NCBI RefSeq assembly: GCF_009905375.1
Contig: NC_133650.1
Coordinates: forward strand, 172,130,518-172,194,517
Source of the DNA: Apium graveolens
Taxonomy: Eukaryota > Streptophyta > Magnoliopsida > Apiales > Apiaceae
DNA length: 64,000 bases
Reading direction: 5' to 3'
The notes beneath the pieces are model-generated. The model worked only from the letters and a program-made list of their open reading frames with translations, was not told where the DNA came from and searched no databases. The translations under genes and the position numbers were made by a program. Shown piece after piece: positions 24,601 to 36,900 of the stretch; position 1 is the first letter of the stretch, and each line of letters opens with the position of its first letter.

Positions 24601-27279
24601 ACGGTTCATCTGGGCATCATGCTTCCATAGTTAATCCATTCCTTAGAATACTGTCAAGTCCTCTTATCTCAAATAAAATCAATTTTTCACAACTTTTAGC
24701 CAGAAATCTCAATTCCATAATTGGTATTCACTTATGTAATAATTACACGTTCTTGACTTGCTAGTCCTTTAATCATAATCTTATCAATTCAACAGGGTAA
24801 TTCATTTCATCAACAAAACCTTGAGATATAAATAATTAAGTTTCTCTCACATCTTTTTAATACTTTTACGCATAAGGTATTCATCATAATCATCCATGTT
24901 ATCACGTCCGTATTCTGAATAACATATTTCACAGGAAAATTGCATATTTTTGTTCTTGAAGACGCATTCCTTATTGGAGTAGATTCCCCTAATCCTTAGT
25001 GCATCCCTGACTGGGTTAGTGATTTACAATTCTCGTCATATGCCCTTGTTTGCTTTCCATGCGTGAGAGGTAGATGGACTTTGCCCGCTTGGTCTATAAT
25101 ACGTTGATTTCTGATTGAAAAACTCTTGCAAAGAATGATAGTATAACGAAACAACTAGAAGGATTCACAATTCAACAAAAATTAGAGTCGAGAAGAAAGA
25201 AGAAACAAGGATTTGAATATGAATGAGACAAATACATTGGTAGTTAAGATGGCCAGTCTTTCATACCATATGGCATACATCACATCATTAGGTGGCGTCC
25301 CACCCGACTCTTCGTCATTCTGACAAAGTGTCTCACCATAACACTGTTTGTCCCAATCAGAAAACCAAACTTGAGGGAAACAATTAAATTTGAAAGGAAT
25401 GCAATATCCTCCTTTTTGATATCATAGCAAAGAGTTTATTTAAGAAAAGAGGTTCATACTTATTTAGGAATCAAAAAGGAATATATGCTATAATATTGAA
25501 GACGGGAACGATATCATTGGTCACCATCCACATTTCACTTGTATTCATCTTTCGAGCTTGTTCGATCATATTCCCATTGTTCCATATAACAACTTTAGAA
25601 AGTACGTTGAAATGCCTTCGCAAATTAAGCATTATGGTAAATTCTTACTTGTCACGTCTTGCGTCTTTAACATCGCACCTACACGTATAATATTTTGACA
25701 AATCCATCATAATGGCATCCTTACCAGATAACCTCGAGTTGCCTCTTTTCAATTTAGAATAACATGAATCATTCAACATAACGATCATTTTATCAATAAT
25801 ATATTTTCTTAGAAAAGTCTGGAAATCTTCCCAATCTTCTTCGGTCATACCCAGGCTTCTGTTAATCAATGAATTCTTTAAACTTTAATGGTCTCTACAA
25901 CTGGATGAATGATTACTCCATTCACAGATTCTGTTATTACTCTTGTCAAACCATATTTGCACCTTACCGTTAGGAATAATCAGCTTCTTCATAATCACGG
26001 GTTACTTGGTTCTCTGAATTAACAATAGTAAGTCCAAAAAAAGTATCCTTCCAGGAAATCTGGGTCTTTTAACAAACAAGAAACTCAATTAGTAACTTGA
26101 CAACCAAGGTTTAAAACTTATTTTATTCAAAAAGGCTTTTAGAAATTTTGTAAGGAAAAATCTTTTGCGAAAACTTGTTAAAAATTTTGAAAATCACAAT
26201 TCTGGTTGTCCTTACTATATGAGTTGGTTGTTGTCCTTCCGACCTATAACAAGGTACCAAATTAAAGAAACAATCACATAAAGGTCCGTTCACTTCGATC
26301 TACCTTTCTCCTTTATCGAGTCTATTTTCCTTCCTTAACCGACGAAAACTTCAGTTATCGTTGCATGTTACCTTATTCGTAGCTTCACATCAAAGCTCCC
26401 ATACTGGTATACTTCTATCATCAACTTTGAAATCGTTAAGTGGAACAGACTATCCAATAGTCAACAAGTCTATTTCATAGAACCAAAATTTGCTCATATC
26501 ACATCACATCACTATATCGCATTTATCATAGCACCATCATTTAATTCTATAAAATATTCCAGATTTATACTTTTCTCTCTAACTTTTTCATAATTTATCT
26601 AATCCATCCCACAACTAATCACGGGTGGCCTAATCACTAATAGCTTCTTGTAACCTGATAACAGCTATCCTCCGGAACACTTGAATCTTTTTCCTAAACT
26701 CCTTCTCACCTTTATTTGTATCTCAATACTCACCATTTACTGCAACTCCTGAATCCATCTTCATAGGTACAATTGCTTCATAGGACAAGTTCTAAACTGG
26801 GGGTATAGAACATGGTGTAGGGTAAACTGAAGAGACACTCACAGCCGAATGTCCAGTAAAATAAGAATAAACGAATGGAGGTTCTTAAATAGGTAGTCTC
26901 ATAACAAGAGGTGGTAGAATAGCTTGGAATAACTTGAAGAGGTGCAACTGTCATCACAGAAGGTAGTACCATTAATACTGACGGAGGAACAAGGTGTAAA
27001 TCAAATCTGAGAAAAGATGACGATCCTCGAATGGAAAGCTCCAAACGATCAAACGATACAGGGATATCAGGATCTGCCATTGCTGTCATCTGGAAATCAC
27101 GTCACAAGCTAATAATCCCAAATTACAATACGAACCATGTCGGAGACCTACTATAAAATTGTACTCAACCTCACAACATCTTATCTTTCTATTTCCTATT
27201 CCTAATCCTAACCCTCTACCCAATCCCGACAATCTAGGCTTGTTTCAGTGACTTATAACCTGTAGCTCTGATACCAACC
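21618..27279 (-). pseudogene. G2 internal region, unit 1 (degenerate gag-pol)
   Basis: There are only fragments of a gypsy polyprotein in 5.66 kb. In minus-strand order: a possible gag start near 27080-26780 (MTAMADPDIPVSFDRLELS), a ruined zinc-knuckle region near 25030-25090, a reverse-transcriptase lead-in at 24410-24207 (MFPDELSIFPPNREMKLAID, then EEEAIRPSVS), RT core traces near 24200-24120 (KKDGSMRL, RKLDKFTIKSEYLL), RNase H-like traces near 23700-23400, a second RT-like stretch near 23090-22900, and integrase-tail traces near 22250-21640 ending in the polypurine tract. Stops and frameshifts are frequent. The same KVHRY-stop break after the RT lead-in occurs in unit 2. Confidence 0.75.
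27265..27276 (-). other. G2 primer binding site, unit 1 (tRNA-iMet)
   Basis: TGGTATCAGAGC in sense, three bases inside the internal region after the LTR end CGCCACA. Confidence 0.85.
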
Positions 27280-30200
27280 TGTGGCGCCCTCCAAACCCGG
27301 GTCAGAAGTTTGGGGTCCACAACATATACACAATATATAAACCTGTATAAGAAACACTATTTTCAATGACCCTGCTTTATATAACCACGGATCGCAACAG
27401 GTTAAAGAATGAAAACAAGCCACAACCTTAACTTTTATTACAACGTACCAAATCCCAACTAATTTAACTTACAACTAATAATAAAATTTATTTTTACAAT
27501 TGTACTATCTCTCTACCATATGAAGCTCCTTGCTAGCTCGATCCGACTCAAACTGGAACCTTAGCCCGTACTTTGGACTGAGGAACTTTACTATCATCCA
27601 TATCCGTTTCAACTGTAAAATATATAAAAAGAATTGCAAGGGATGAGCTAACTAGCTCAGCAAGGCACAATTACAATAATTGAAACTAATCAATGATCAA
27701 ACGAGATGATTAAGAAGAATCAAGTTTATTGCTAAACAATCATTAGAATTGGATATTCATTTTAAGTTTTATAAACCAAGGTTAGGTTGTTGATCAGTCA
27801 TGCACTAACCCCGAGCAAGCACACATCACTGCTCTAATTATTGGATCCAAGGCACACATTAGCCTAACTTGACCATTGGTATGGTCTGACCACGAATCTG
27901 GTCCACATATATAAAACTATCCAATCCTAAAGAAGTTCAATATGATAAACAATATAATTCGATAAAACAAGATCAAAATCAATGATGTTTAAACACTCGA
28001 ATAAAAACGTAAGGAAATTCATGGATATCTCAAGGGTATATCAGGGTATGTATAGGAAACGGTTTTCAGTTTGTAAAATGATCAGGTATTAGACGAATAC
28101 TGATTTTTCAAGGTATAGTTCTTTGATGTTATAAAGAATGGTTGGAGTATAAAAGTTTCTGCGTTTTCAACCAATTTTGTTCTAGTGTTTGGTGTTTGAT
28201 AGTTATACATTTGTGGAGTAGTGTCATACTTGTATGATTTGGTATCTGAAAATCAACAAAGGATGGTTTACGAAAAATTGAAGGCTTATGGCTCAAGAAT
28301 CAAATGAGGTGATTCGGGTTCAAGGTTCTATGATTCAAAGTACTTATAGTATAAAACAGAGCTATTTTTAATACTTAACAATATTTCATGAGAGAATTTC
28401 GAAACATTTGCATTATATCTTGAAAAAGGTTTAGAAGTACTTGCCTTATAGGGTTTTACAACTATTACTGATCGACTCTGAGCCGACTCTGTCGCTCAGG
28501 CTTTATTGTCTATCCACTAGATCCCATTTGATTTGACTTTGATACTCAAGTTTTTTTCTGTTGAAACTCTACTGAGCTCGTCGACTGACTACTAGGTCAT
28601 CTCTAGTCCATCGTCCACTTCCAGGTTCCCGACTATAACATACAGGGTTGAAATACCCTACATTAGACATCTAGGTATGCTTGACATATCCTTGATACCA
28701 ATTTTACCCAACGATATTCAAACCCGACTCATAATTATTTATATTATAATAACACACGCAGCAAGTAGGGTTCATAATCTCGAAAATCGGTTCGGTGTTC
28801 GTTTTCGGAAAATATATATACTCTTTATTTTACGAAATCAGGGTTATCGATTTGGCAAAATATTTCATCACATCATATAACCAAGTTCGTATAGAACATA
28901 CACACATATATATATGTATAGTCACTCGACATCCCGACAATCATCGGATACGTTCCCGTATTTACATAGGTAAATTTCCCGAAAATCGGGCAGCGTCTCC
29001 TTTGTTTATCGGACTACCCGTCGAAACATCAATCGACGTCAAACCAACAACAATCCAATCACAATTCGTCAACTAAATTACGTACTCGACTTTAATGTAA
29101 AATCAAATTCTCGTTTCAAAGATAATTTCACGAATTAATTTATTTATTTTAAAATATTAGGACTCAGAATAAACATCATAGTCCACCGTCGGCTCGCCGA
29201 GGCTCATCGCCGACGGCGGTACAATTTATTGGTGCCCGATATAATACGGGTTTCCAAATAAATTACACCGATTTATTCGATTAAAATCAATTGCACGGAA
29301 TTATTTATATCAAAAATTGTATTCATATTTCCCTGTAATAAATAAAATAATACGAATTAATCCAATCACTCGAACCAAACACAGTCAACGAAACATGGCA
29401 ACACGCTCAACGCGCCACCACAGAACCGCATCAAAGCCATCGGAAAAACACAGGGATGGCCGGGAAGCACAGTCATACACACACAAACACCAACACACGC
29501 ACACTACAGATATTGTACACGTATATACACAGAGGTATATATATATATATATATATGCATATAACAGAATCACCGAGATAGCCAAGCCAAGCACAAGGCG
29601 GCGGCTCACCGTAATTAGGCCGGAACCAAGCAACCGGAGATGATTAAGAGCAACAGGAAGAAGATTGAAGAGAGAGGAAGAGAATAAATTAAGAGAGAGA
29701 TATGACAGATATTGTAATTGCCAAAGAAGGAGAGGAGCAGCGAAACTGAATAAACAGGAGCAAAGAAGGCAGTGGTACCGCCTATTGTTTTATTTCTGTC
29801 AATAGAAATCTTCAATTGCCGCCACGTTGCAATTCAATACCTAAAACTTAACACGTGTCCTGATTTATACTGCAGTCCCTGATTTTGCTCGCGTTTCGCA
29901 AAATAACGAGCAATTTTATTGGTAAAATTTTACCCTAAAATAGTTTTAAAATATCACAAATAAGTCATAATTATTAAAAATATATTTTTCGTAATTTTCA
30001 AAGTATATTTGAAACGTAACTCATATCTGCATTTAACAATTAATGATCCGTGCTGCACTTAAAATAATTTCATAAAATCACGAAAATAGTCTTAAAATGT
30101 TACAAATATCCCGAAATTTATAAAAACATAAATTTTGAAATTTTTAAACAATTTCTAAAACGCAACTTGTACCCACTTTTATCAATTAAACGAATCAACG

Positions 30201-30644
30201 CGCGGGTGAAACTAACTTCGAAAATTCCTAAAATAATTTTCAAATTCTCAAAATAATACGAACTTTTGAAGATTTTCATAATTAAATATGGATTTTACCA
30301 TTAAACACACTCGGAAAATCATTTATAAATAAATAATTAATGAAATATTGATTTCTCAGTTTTATAAAATCCTAAAAGTAACTAATGTAATTATAAAATC
30401 ATAAAAACTATTTTAGAGACACTTCAAATATTTATACACATAAATTTGCATTAAATCCACTTTAAAAGTGAAACAATCCATTACAATTCCTTAATTAACC
30501 ACGCGGACAACCCGATACATCATAAATCACACCTAGATAATAATCAAACAATACATAGCGGTCAAAACCAATACACATATTTTATTTAATAATTTTCATA
30601 ATAATCACAAATTTAAATAATTCAAAAATACACGAGTCGTTATA
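27280..30644 (-). repeat. G2 middle LTR (3.37 kb)
   Basis: In sense it starts TATAACGACTCG and ends GGCGCCACA. It serves both as 5' LTR of unit 1 and 3' LTR of unit 2. It contains a pyrimidine-rich leader-like stretch around 29640-29790, a TA repeat and a CG-rich inverted stretch around 29183-29220 (CGTCGGCTCGCCGAGG). Compared with the right LTR it lacks about 20 bases near 30270 and carries about 20 extra bases near 29440. Confidence 0.88.
29536..29556. repeat. (TA)n microsatellite in the G2 LTR
   Basis: About ten TA units. The matching place in the right LTR (50325-50350) is interrupted. Confidence 0.9.
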
Positions 30645-30969
30645 TCCTTCCCCCTTTAAAAAGATTCTGTCCTCGGAATCTGGTCTAATTACACAAGTGA
30701 GGATATTTGTCAAGCATATCTGACTCTAGTTTCCAAGTAGACTCTTCTACTCGAGGATTTCAAGCGTATTTACTATAGGTATACACTCATTTCCAATGAC
30801 TCGCCTTTAACGATCAAGAGTTTGGATTGCTCACTATATGCAAAATAAACTTGGACAAGAGCCCATTGGCTCCTAATCAATCACTTAATTCAAATCAGAT
30901 ACTTATCGCTTTAACCATAACAGGCCAAACATATTACATGTACACACTGTTGTGATGGTAACATCAACT
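30645..30969 (-). pseudogene. G2 internal region, unit 2, 3' part
   Basis: The last ~325 bases of the second internal copy are the polypurine tract followed by integrase-tail traces, matching 21618-21940. The sequence then stops at CAACT and resumes after CO2 at 42771, giving CAACT-CATGA-ATAAC exactly as in unit 1 near 21940. Confidence 0.8.
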
Positions 30970-30974
30970 CATGA
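30970..30974 (+). other. Target site duplication, left (CATGA)
   Basis: CATGA flanks both ends of CO2 (30970-30974 and 42771-42775). The empty-site sequence survives in G2 unit 1 with a single CATGA, which proves the insertion site directly. Confidence 0.97.
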
Positions 30975-31573
30975 TGTTAGATATATTTGATAATGTCATG
31001 GCTAATATGTTTTATGTTTAGATTTCAGATCTTATTTGAACAGAACAAATCAGTACTTAACTGATCAGTACTTATACTGGAAGTCAGAACTTAAGGGATA
31101 TCAGTACTTATGTTATCAGGAGATAGATATCAGAACTTAAGTGCTGAAGGACGATCAGATAAGGACAGTAGCTGATTAAAGTTAAGAAGATCAAGATAAA
31201 CATAAGAAGAGATATGCATGAAGAAGGAATTCCGTGAAGAATGGAATACTTGGAATAGAAGATATCTGATTGATATATTTTAGGAAGCAGAATTATATTC
31301 CATATCAATTAGCAATTATCTTGTAACTGTGTAGTATATAAACACAGACATAGGGTTTACACTATAAGTGTTACGATTATCGAAGTTATTATTCTTTGTA
31401 ACTCTAGCAGCTCTCGTGATATTTTGTTCATCACTGAGAGATAACAGTTCCAGATTGTAACAGAGTTTATTGATTAAATAAAGTTTGTTTTCTGTTACAT
31501 AAGTTCTTGAAGTTTGATTTGATTGTAATAAACACTGTATTCACCCCCTCTACAGTGAAAGTGTGACCTAACA
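30975..31573 (+). repeat. CO2 5' LTR
   Basis: A 599-base LTR, TGTTAG ... CTAACA. Differences from the 3' LTR are TTTGAAC/TTTAAAC, TAGCAAT/TAGCGAT and CTGAGAG/CTGATAG. It contains motif copies TCAGAACTTA and TCAGTACTTA close together between 31045 and 31145. Confidence 0.97.
31335..31343 (+). promoter_or_regulatory. CO2 LTR TATA box
   Basis: TATATAAAC about two thirds into the LTR, conserved in all four CO1 and CO2 LTRs. An AAATAAA polyadenylation-like signal follows at 31476-31482. Confidence 0.7.
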
Positions 31574-31575
31574 AG

Positions 31576-31588
31576 TGGTATCAGAGCC
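31576..31588 (+). other. CO2 primer binding site (tRNA-iMet)
   Basis: TGGTATCAGAGCC two bases after the LTR is complementary to the 3' end of initiator tRNA-Met. Confidence 0.92.
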
Positions 31589-31628
31589 TTCTGTTAACAC
31601 ACATACAGTTAAAGATCTAAAAACAATC

Positions 31629-33965
31629 ATGTCTGACACAGAAACTCCAATTAAGCCTACCAAAACTGAGGAATCATCAAAGACATTAACTCAGAGTCGA
31701 TATGAGACTATCAGAGTTCCCATATTGAGACCATCTGAATATCCCATATGGAAGGTAAGAATGACCATGTTTCTGGAAGCAACAGATCCAGAATACCTTG
31801 ATAGAATCAAGGAAGGCCCTCACAAACCTACCAAGCTCGCTGTTGTAGTTGCAGGTGAAGCAGCAATGACCGTACCAAAGGAAAAGAGTGATTACACTGC
31901 TGAAGATATAGCATCTATTGCTAAGGATGCCAAGGTACGACACTTATTGCATAGTGCCATTGATAATGTAATGTCAAACAGGGTAATCAACTGCAAGACT
32001 GCTAAGGAGATATGGGATGCACTGGAGACAAGGTGTCAAGGAACTGAAACAGTTAAGAAGAACAGGAAGACAATACTCACTCAAGAGTATGAACACTTTG
32101 ACTCTAGGACTAATGAGTCATTGACTGATGTATATGATAGATTTATCAAACTCTTGAATGACTTGTCATTAGTAAATAAGGAGTATGATCTTGAAGATAC
32201 AAACCTTAAATTCCTGTTAGCTCTTCCTGAATGTTGGGATTTGAAGGCAACAACAATAAGAGACAACTACAATCTTGATGAAACAACTCTTGATGAAATC
32301 TATGGAATGCTCAAGACTCATGAACTTGAGATGGAACAAAGAAGCAAGAGGAAAGGAGGAAAGTCAAGGACAGTTGCTCTCAAGGCTGAAGAGGAATCCC
32401 CCAAACCACCTTCCTCAAAGAAAGACAAGGGTAAAGCTCTTATCATAAAGTCTGATACTGAGTCATCAAGTTCTGAGAGTGATGATGACTCAGATTCTGA
32501 AAGCTTGCCTGAAACTAATGCTGATGAGGAGATGATGAAGCTGTGTGCTCTTATGGTGAAAGGAATCACAAAGATTGCATACAGGAAGTTCAGGAAGGGA
32601 AAGAAGTTTTCCAAAAAAGGCATAAGTTCTGATAAGAAGAATTTCAGAAGATCTGAAGGAAGAGTAGGAAAGTCTGACAGAGGAGATTACGCTAATGTTA
32701 AATGTTATAATTGTGGTGAGAAAGGCCACATATCTCCTGATTGCAAGAAGACCAAGAGTGACAAAGGCAAAGCTCTTGTCACAAAGCAGAAAATATGGAC
32801 AGACACCTCAGACTCTGAAAGTGAGGAGAACTATGCATTGATGGCAAATGCTGATAAATCAAGTTCTGAGAGCAGTTTTGAAGCTGCTGAAACAAAGGTA
32901 CCTCAGACTACTTATGCTTTTCATACTGATGATATTAATGAGTTGAGAAGATATCTTAAAACCATGTTTGTTAGTTATAGAGATCAAACTTTAACATGTG
33001 AAAGATTAACTTCTGAAAATCTTGCTTTTAGGAAAAGAAATGATTTCTTAGAAAAAGAGTTAGTCATGTTCCATCAAACTCAGCAGGATAGAGATGATGC
33101 TTTTTATGTTAGGGATGAAGTGCTAAAAATGAATGAATCTCTTAAAACTGAGTTAGAAAAGGAGAGAGAGATTATAAGAACTTGGACTAACTCTGGCAAA
33201 ACAACTCAAAATTTGCTAAGCAGTGGAAACTGGAAAGAGGGCTTAGGCTATGGAGAAAATAAAAATGAAAAAGGAACTGTAGAAATTAAGCCTGTTGATA
33301 AGCAAAAGCCGAAGTTAAAACCTGTTAAGTTTGTAACTGAAAAATCTGAAAATGAGAAATCAGAAGTTAAAAAGGAATTAGCTTCTGACAAACTAAAACA
33401 GGAAAAGACAGCTGAAGTTAACATAGGCTTAATGACAAAGAAGCAGCTTAAGCATAAGCTGAAAGATGTTAAGAATGCAAACAAGGTAAAATCACCTAGG
33501 AAAAACAGGAATGGAAAGGAAGGTGTGAATAAAAGCAATAACTATAAATCTGTTCCTGATGCTCCTAGGAAAGCATGTCATAACTGTGGAAGTTCTAACC
33601 ATCTGGCTTCTTTTTGCAGGAAGAATAAGAATATTAACTCCTTATCTACAAAGTCAGGAGTTAAGAGTCAGTCTGTTAGATACAAACCACAAAATCCTTG
33701 TTTTCATTGTGGTAGTTTATGGCATTCCATTTATACTTGTAAGGAATATCATAGTTTGTACTATGATTATTATCAAATAAAACCTTCTTTAAAGAAAGTT
33801 TCTGTTGTTCCTTCTAGTGTAAGTTCTGATTCAAAGTCTGGTAGTATAAGTTCTGATAAGAAAACTGTTAACATAAAATCTGATGCTAAATCCGCTGCAA
33901 ATGTTAACAAACCTAAAAAGGCCAAAGGATCCAAGCAAGTCTGGGTCCTTAAAACTAATAATTAG
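31629..33965 (+). CDS. gag: CO2 gag polyprotein
   Basis: The nucleocapsid/capsid protein of the element, 778 residues, starts at ATG 31629 (MSDTETPIKPTKTEE). The frame is open further upstream only through the primer site without an ATG. The N-terminal ~230 residues match the capsid-like region of plant copia gag (VPILRPSEYPIWKVRM, AKEIWDALETRCQG). An acidic Ser-rich segment follows (ESSSSESDDDSDSESLPE), then a CX2CX4HX4C zinc knuckle CYNCGEKGHISPDC, a coiled-coil-like stretch (RKRNDFLEKELVMF, LKTELEKEREIIRT), a Lys-rich region and two more knuckles, CHNCGSSNHLASFC and CFHCGSLWHSIYTC. Three knuckles is more than the one or two usual in copia elements. It ends in TAG, and pol continues in the same frame after a second stop. 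Confidence 0.93.
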   Translation: MSDTETPIKPTKTEESSKTLTQSRYETIRVPILRPSEYPIWKVRMTMFLEATDPEYLDRIKEGPHKPTKLAVVVAGEAAMTVPKEKSDYTAEDIASIAKDAKVRHLLHSAIDNVMSNRVINCKTAKEIWDALETRCQGTETVKKNRKTILTQEYEHFDSRTNESLTDVYDRFIKLLNDLSLVNKEYDLEDTNLKFLLALPECWDLKATTIRDNYNLDETTLDEIYGMLKTHELEMEQRSKRKGGKSRTVALKAEEESPKPPSSKKDKGKALIIKSDTESSSSESDDDSDSESLPETNADEEMMKLCALMVKGITKIAYRKFRKGKKFSKKGISSDKKNFRRSEGRVGKSDRGDYANVKCYNCGEKGHISPDCKKTKSDKGKALVTKQKIWTDTSDSESEENYALMANADKSSSESSFEAAETKVPQTTYAFHTDDINELRRYLKTMFVSYRDQTLTCERLTSENLAFRKRNDFLEKELVMFHQTQQDRDDAFYVRDEVLKMNESLKTELEKEREIIRTWTNSGKTTQNLLSSGNWKEGLGYGENKNEKGTVEIKPVDKQKPKLKPVKFVTEKSENEKSEVKKELASDKLKQEKTAEVNIGLMTKKQLKHKLKDVKNANKVKSPRKNRNGKEGVNKSNNYKSVPDAPRKACHNCGSSNHLASFCRKNKNINSLSTKSGVKSQSVRYKPQNPCFHCGSLWHSIYTCKEYHSLYYDYYQIKPSLKKVSVVPSSVSSDSKSGSISSDKKTVNIKSDAKSAANVNKPKKAKGSKQVWVLKTNN

Positions 33966-33986
33966 TGGTCTTTTTGATTGCAGGGC
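33963..33986 (+). promoter_or_regulatory. CO2 gag-pol junction: two in-frame stops and splice-acceptor-like sequence
   Basis: After the gag stop TAG, the same frame reads three sense codons, then TGA, then TTG CAG GGC into pol. The sequence TCTTTTTGATTGCAGG fits a plant 3' splice site (pyrimidine tract then GCAG/G). CO1 has the same TAG, the same TGA and the same TTGCAGG. Pol has no ATG ahead of its protease. Readthrough of two stops so close together would be inefficient. Splicing onto this acceptor is an inference. Confidence 0.6.
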
Positions 33987-36900
33987 AACAGGAAAAATAT
34001 TTTAGTTCTGGACAGTGGATGTTCAGGACATATGACTGGAAATAAGGCCCTGCTATCAGACTTTGTGGAGAAAGCTGGCCCAAGTGTTTCTTATGGAGAT
34101 GGCAACATTGGAAAAACTTTGGGATATGGCAATATCAATCTTGGGAATGTCATCATTAAAGATGTAGCTCTGGTCTCAGGACTTAAACACAACTTACTGA
34201 GTATAAGTCAAATCTGTGACAGAGGTTATCATGTTGATTTCTTTGCAGAACATTGTGAAATAGTTAGTAAATCTAAAGGAAAAATTGTTCTGAAGGGATT
34301 CAGGCGTGGTAACATTTATGAAGCTAAGCTTTCAACAAGTTCTGATGGTTCTGCAATCTATTTAGTGAGTAGAGCCTCAACTGAAGAAAGCTGGAATTGG
34401 CACAAGAAACTCTCTCATTTAAACTTCAACAAGATAAATGAACTGATCAAGAAAGATCTTGTGAGAGGACTGTCAAAATCAGTGTTTGTTCCTGATGGTC
34501 TTTGTGACTCATGTCAGAAGGCTAAACAAAGAAAATCTTCGTTCAAGAGCAAGACTGAATCATCAATTCTTGAGCCTTATTATCTGCTTCATGTTGATCT
34601 ATTTGGTCCAGTGAATGTCATGTCTATTGCAAAGAAGAAATATGCGTTGGTCATAGTAGATGAGTTCACCAGATACACATGGGTGTATTTCTTGCACACA
34701 AAAAGTGAAACTGCATCTATCCTGATTGATCATGTCAAACATCTGGATAAATTGATCAAAGATTCTGTGAAAATTTTGAGGAGTGATAATGGCACTGAAT
34801 TCAAGAATTTGATAATGGAAGAGTTCTGCAAAAATCATGGAATAAAGCAGGAATTTTCTGCTCCTGGAACTCCACAGCAAAATGGAGTTGTTGAAAGGAA
34901 GAATAGAACTCTAATTGAAGCTGCACGAACAATGCTTGAAGAAGCAAAGCTTCCAACCTATTTCTGGGCTGAAGCTGTGCAGACTGCTTGTTTTACTCAA
35001 AATGCAACACTCATTAACAAGCATGGAAAAACACCATATGAGATGGTGAAGAACAAGAAGCCAAATCTCAAATACTTTCATGTATTTGGATGTAAGTGTT
35101 TTGTTCTCAAGACTTATCCTGAACAGCTATCCAAGTTTGATCTAAAAGCTGATGAGGGAATCTTTGTGGGATATCCACTTTCTACAAAAGCCTTCAGAGT
35201 CTATAATTTGAGAACAAAAGTGGTCATGGAATCTATCAATGTCTCTTTTGATGATAAGAAGATCACTGGACTTGAAGATTGCATTGATCATGATCAGCTG
35301 AGATTTGAAAATGAAGATTCATATTCTGATACCTCAAGTCCTGACAGTCTAAGTCCTGATACTGTAAATTCTGATGGATTAAACTCTGATGTTATTGAAA
35401 CTGTGGTGACTACGTCAAAGGAAGATGCACCAATGCAGGGGGAGCATACTCAAGATATTATCACATCTCAAGAAGTATCAGAACATACATCTGGCTCTTC
35501 AAATTCAGATTCGTCAAGTTCTGATAAGCCAAGTACTGACAGTACTGAAAATCTAAATACTGAAGGATCCAACTCAGAGAGCATAGTTTCAGGGGGAGCA
35601 TCAGAAAATGAAACCGAAGACAGCATGAATCATGGGGGAGCATCCAGTTCTAGAGAAAATCTTCCATCTGCAAGGAAGTGGACAAAATCACATACACCTG
35701 ATTTAATAATTGGAAATCCTGAGGCAGGTGTCAGAACTAGAACAGGTACTTCGAATGAATGTCTTTACAATTCTTTTCTCTCTCAGTCTGAGCCAAAGAA
35801 AGTGGAAGAAGCTCTTCAAGATGCTGATTGGGTGCAAGCAATGCAGGAAGAGTTGAATGAATTTGAAAGAAACAAAGTCTGGACCTTAGTGCCAAGACCC
35901 AAGAATAGATCGGTTGTTGGTACAAAGTGGGTATTCAGAAACAAAACTGACAGTGATGGCATAATTATAAGGAACAAAGCAAGGCTGGTTGCAAAAGGAT
36001 ATTCTCAACAGGAGGGAATTGACTATGATGAAACATTTGCTCCAGTTGCTAGGTTAGAAGCCATAAGGATATTCATGGCTTATGCTGCTCACAAAAAGTT
36101 TACTGTCTTTCAAATGGATGTGAAAAGTGCTTTTCTCAATGGAGAATTGGAAGAGGAAGTATATGTTGAACAACCTCCAGGCTTTGTAGATTCCAAACAT
36201 CCAGATTATGTCTACAGGCTTGATAAAGCACTTTATGGACTTAAGCAAGCTCCTAGAGCATGGTATGAGACTTTAGCTCAGTTTCTTCTGGAAAGTGGAT
36301 TCAACAGAGGAACTATTGACAAAACACTGTTCTATCTCAACCATGGCAAGGACTTACTTTTGATCCAGATTTATGTTGATGATATTATTTTTGGGTCTCC
36401 AAATGACAAACTTTGCAAAAAGTTTGCCAAACTAATGCAGTCAAGATATCAGATGAGTATGATGGGAGAACTTAGTTATTTTCTGGGCCTTCAAGTCAAG
36501 CAGAGTGAAGAAGGAACTTTTATTTGTCAATCTAAGTACACCAGAAACTTGCTGAAGAAATTTGGAATGCAAGACTGTTCAAGTGCATCCACTCCCATGG
36601 CCACTGCAACAAAACTGGATAAGGATACTGGTAATTCAGTAGATATTACTGATTACAGAGGTATGATTGGCTCACTTTTCTATCTAACTGCTAGTAGACC
36701 AGATATCATGTTTGCTACCTGTCTTTGTGCAAGATTTCAAGCAGATCCAAGAGAACCTCACTTAACAGCTGTAAAAAGAATCTTTAAGTATCTTAAAGGA
36801 ACAGTTGATCTAGGATTATGGTATCCTAGAGAATCAGATTTTAAATTAATAGGTTACTCAGATGCAGATTTTGCAGGTTGCAAAATAGACAGGAAAAGCA

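Noticed and set aside
28677..29076. Open frames in the G2 middle LTR (also 49487-49690 in the right LTR)
   Set aside because: They are not conserved as frames between the two LTR copies, lie in non-coding LTR DNA, and match no protein I recognise.
31576..31588. tRNA-Met-like sequence as a tRNA gene
   Set aside because: Only the short 3'-end complement is present, as expected of a primer binding site. There is no cloverleaf or internal promoter boxes.
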